DNA from: Solirubrobacteraceae bacterium
Lineage (GTDB): Bacteria; Actinomycetota; Thermoleophilia; Solirubrobacterales; Solirubrobacteraceae
Assembly: GCA_030038955.1 (NCBI GenBank)
Contig: JASHQV010000275.1
Coordinates: 1-6,494, forward strand
Direction: 5' to 3'
DNA length: 6,494 nucleotides
In this document: positions 5,732 to 6,494 of the stretch, piece after piece
Position numbering within the stretch: position 1 is the stretch's first letter
Layout of the letters: every line of letters begins with the position of its first letter
Translations under genes and position numbers: made by a program
Notes under the pieces: generated by a model
What the model saw: the letters and a program-made list of their open reading frames with translations, nothing else
Databases searched by the model: none
What the model was told of the DNA's origin: nothing

Positions 5732-6494
5732 CTACTCGATCTCGGCGAGTGTCGCCCCGGCTGTGGTCAGCCAGTCCTCCTTGCCGCGCCTTCTCATGAT
5801 CACCAGAATTACGAGTCCGATCAGCAGCCAGGCACCGTCGACGAGCGGCGCGAACACATACGGGTGACCCGGCGACGGGAAGAACGACTTGTACACCGCG
5901 TAGATGAGCGCTGCCGACGACACGATCGGGAACACGACGTGCAGGAAGAAGTTGAATTCCGCGTGGTGCTCGGTGCGGTAGAACCGGAAAACCGCCACGT
6001 TGCCCATGATGTAGACAACACCCACCGCAAGGACGAGGATCAGGCCGTCGACGAAGTCGAACGACGTCTGGGCTCCGTAAGCTGCCCCGACGCCGACTCC
6101 GACGGCCAGTGACAGGCACATCTGGACAAGGATCGCGTTGATCGGCGTCTTGAAGCGCGCGTCGATCTTCGCGAGCGCCTTCGGGAACGAGCCGTTGCGG
6201 GCCATCCCGTACCACATGCGGGTCCCCACGTTCGCCGTCGCCAGGCACACGGCGATCGTGCTGTTGAGGAAGGCCAACAGCAGGATGACCCACGCGCCGC
6301 CGAAGAAGCGGTGGGCGAGTACGAGAGCGGGGAGCTGTGCCGAGGTGCTGATGCCGGCGTACTTGGCGGTGCCCCAGCCCACGATCTGCCCCCAGTAGCA
6401 GATCACGAGGAAGCCACCGATCAGGACGATCGACAGCGCCACGGCCCGCGGAACGTTGCGCTTCGGCTCACGGGTCTCCTCAGCGAGCGGCGCC
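5732..6494 (-). CDS. APC-superfamily amino acid permease, C-terminal part (5' end outside window)
   Basis: This frame enters from the right edge and gives 253 residues to the TAG at 5732-5734. It begins in a cytoplasmic loop, APLAEETREPKRNVPRA, whose E-x-x-x-P-x-R-N-V-P-R-A signature is typical of amino acid/polyamine/organocation transporters. It continues in frame past the internal GTG at 6440-6442, so that codon is not the start. Hydrophobic segments lie at about residues 17-37, 65-87, 117-139, 148-169, 186-203 and 219-236. The loop GMARNGSFPKALAKIDARFKTP (about 96-117) is another APC hallmark, leading into the next helix. This is about half of a usual 450-500-residue permease; the substrate-binding first helices are missing, so the transported amino acid or amine cannot be named. 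The protein sits in the cytoplasmic membrane. The Rid-family gene downstream suggests a role in amino acid or amine catabolism. Confidence 0.93.
   Translation of the reverse strand, partial: APLAEETREPKRNVPRAVALSIVLIGGFLVICYWGQIVGWGTAKYAGISTSAQLPALVLAHRFFGGAWVILLLAFLNSTIAVCLATANVGTRMWYGMARNGSFPKALAKIDARFKTPINAILVQMCLSLAVGVGVGAAYGAQTSFDFVDGLILVLAVGVVYIMGNVAVFRFYRTEHHAEFNFFLHVVFPIVSSAALIYAVYKSFFPSPGHPYVFAPLVDGAWLLIGLVILVIMRRRGKEDWLTTAGATLAEIE

Noticed and set aside
5652..6293. N-terminal extension of the Rid frame through the permease gene
   Set aside because: The extension is Arg/Pro-rich out-of-frame permease sequence. Rid homology starts just after the ATG at 5649-5651.
1..6494. CRISPR arrays, tRNA or rRNA genes, intact insertion elements, phage or defence genes
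   Set aside because: No regularly spaced repeats, RNA gene signatures, complete transposase or defence domains were seen on either strand.

Overview
The window reads as a short piece of a high-GC bacterial chromosome, most likely from an actinobacterium and possibly a soil lineage such as Thermoleophilia/Solirubrobacterales. The reasons are the strong G/C preference at third codon positions and the pairing of an ECF sigma factor with a CU044_5270-type membrane protein, a combination I know mainly from high-GC actinobacteria. The lineage is an inference; no rRNA or tRNA gene is present to confirm it.

Left part, + strand (1-1098): the 3' end of a redox operon. It holds the C-terminus of an aldo/keto reductase, a small metal-binding cupin of the manganese hydroxynitrile-lyase type, and a short-chain dehydrogenase (SDR) that is clearly broken. 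The SDR has two single-base frameshifts and has lost the block carrying its catalytic Tyr-x-x-x-Lys. About 300 bases after it hold no convincing gene.

Middle, - strand (1396-4108): a gene for a three-helix membrane protein with a soluble C-terminal domain, then, further upstream, a two-gene operon. In that operon the single-pass CU044_5270-like, putatively anti-sigma-type protein is read first. The ECF sigma factor follows, with start and stop codons overlapping as ATGA. This is the reverse of the usual sigma-first order.

4109-5180 is a gap of about 1.07 kb with no supportable gene. It has long open frames typical of GC-rich non-coding DNA, a hairpin followed by a T-run on the + strand, and a stretch faintly resembling the C-terminus of an IS110-type transposase. 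It looks like decayed sequence.

Right part, - strand (5181-6494): an APC-superfamily amino acid permease, entering from the right edge, followed 80 bases later by a Rid-family (YjgF/YER057c/UK114) protein. They are probably co-transcribed, linking amino acid or amine uptake to clearance of reactive enamine/imine intermediates.

I found no CRISPR array, intact mobile element, RNA gene, phage or defence module. The most notable items are the decayed SDR, the inverted sigma/partner operon and the hydroxynitrile-lyase-like cupin. Nothing here amounts to a clearly new biological system.
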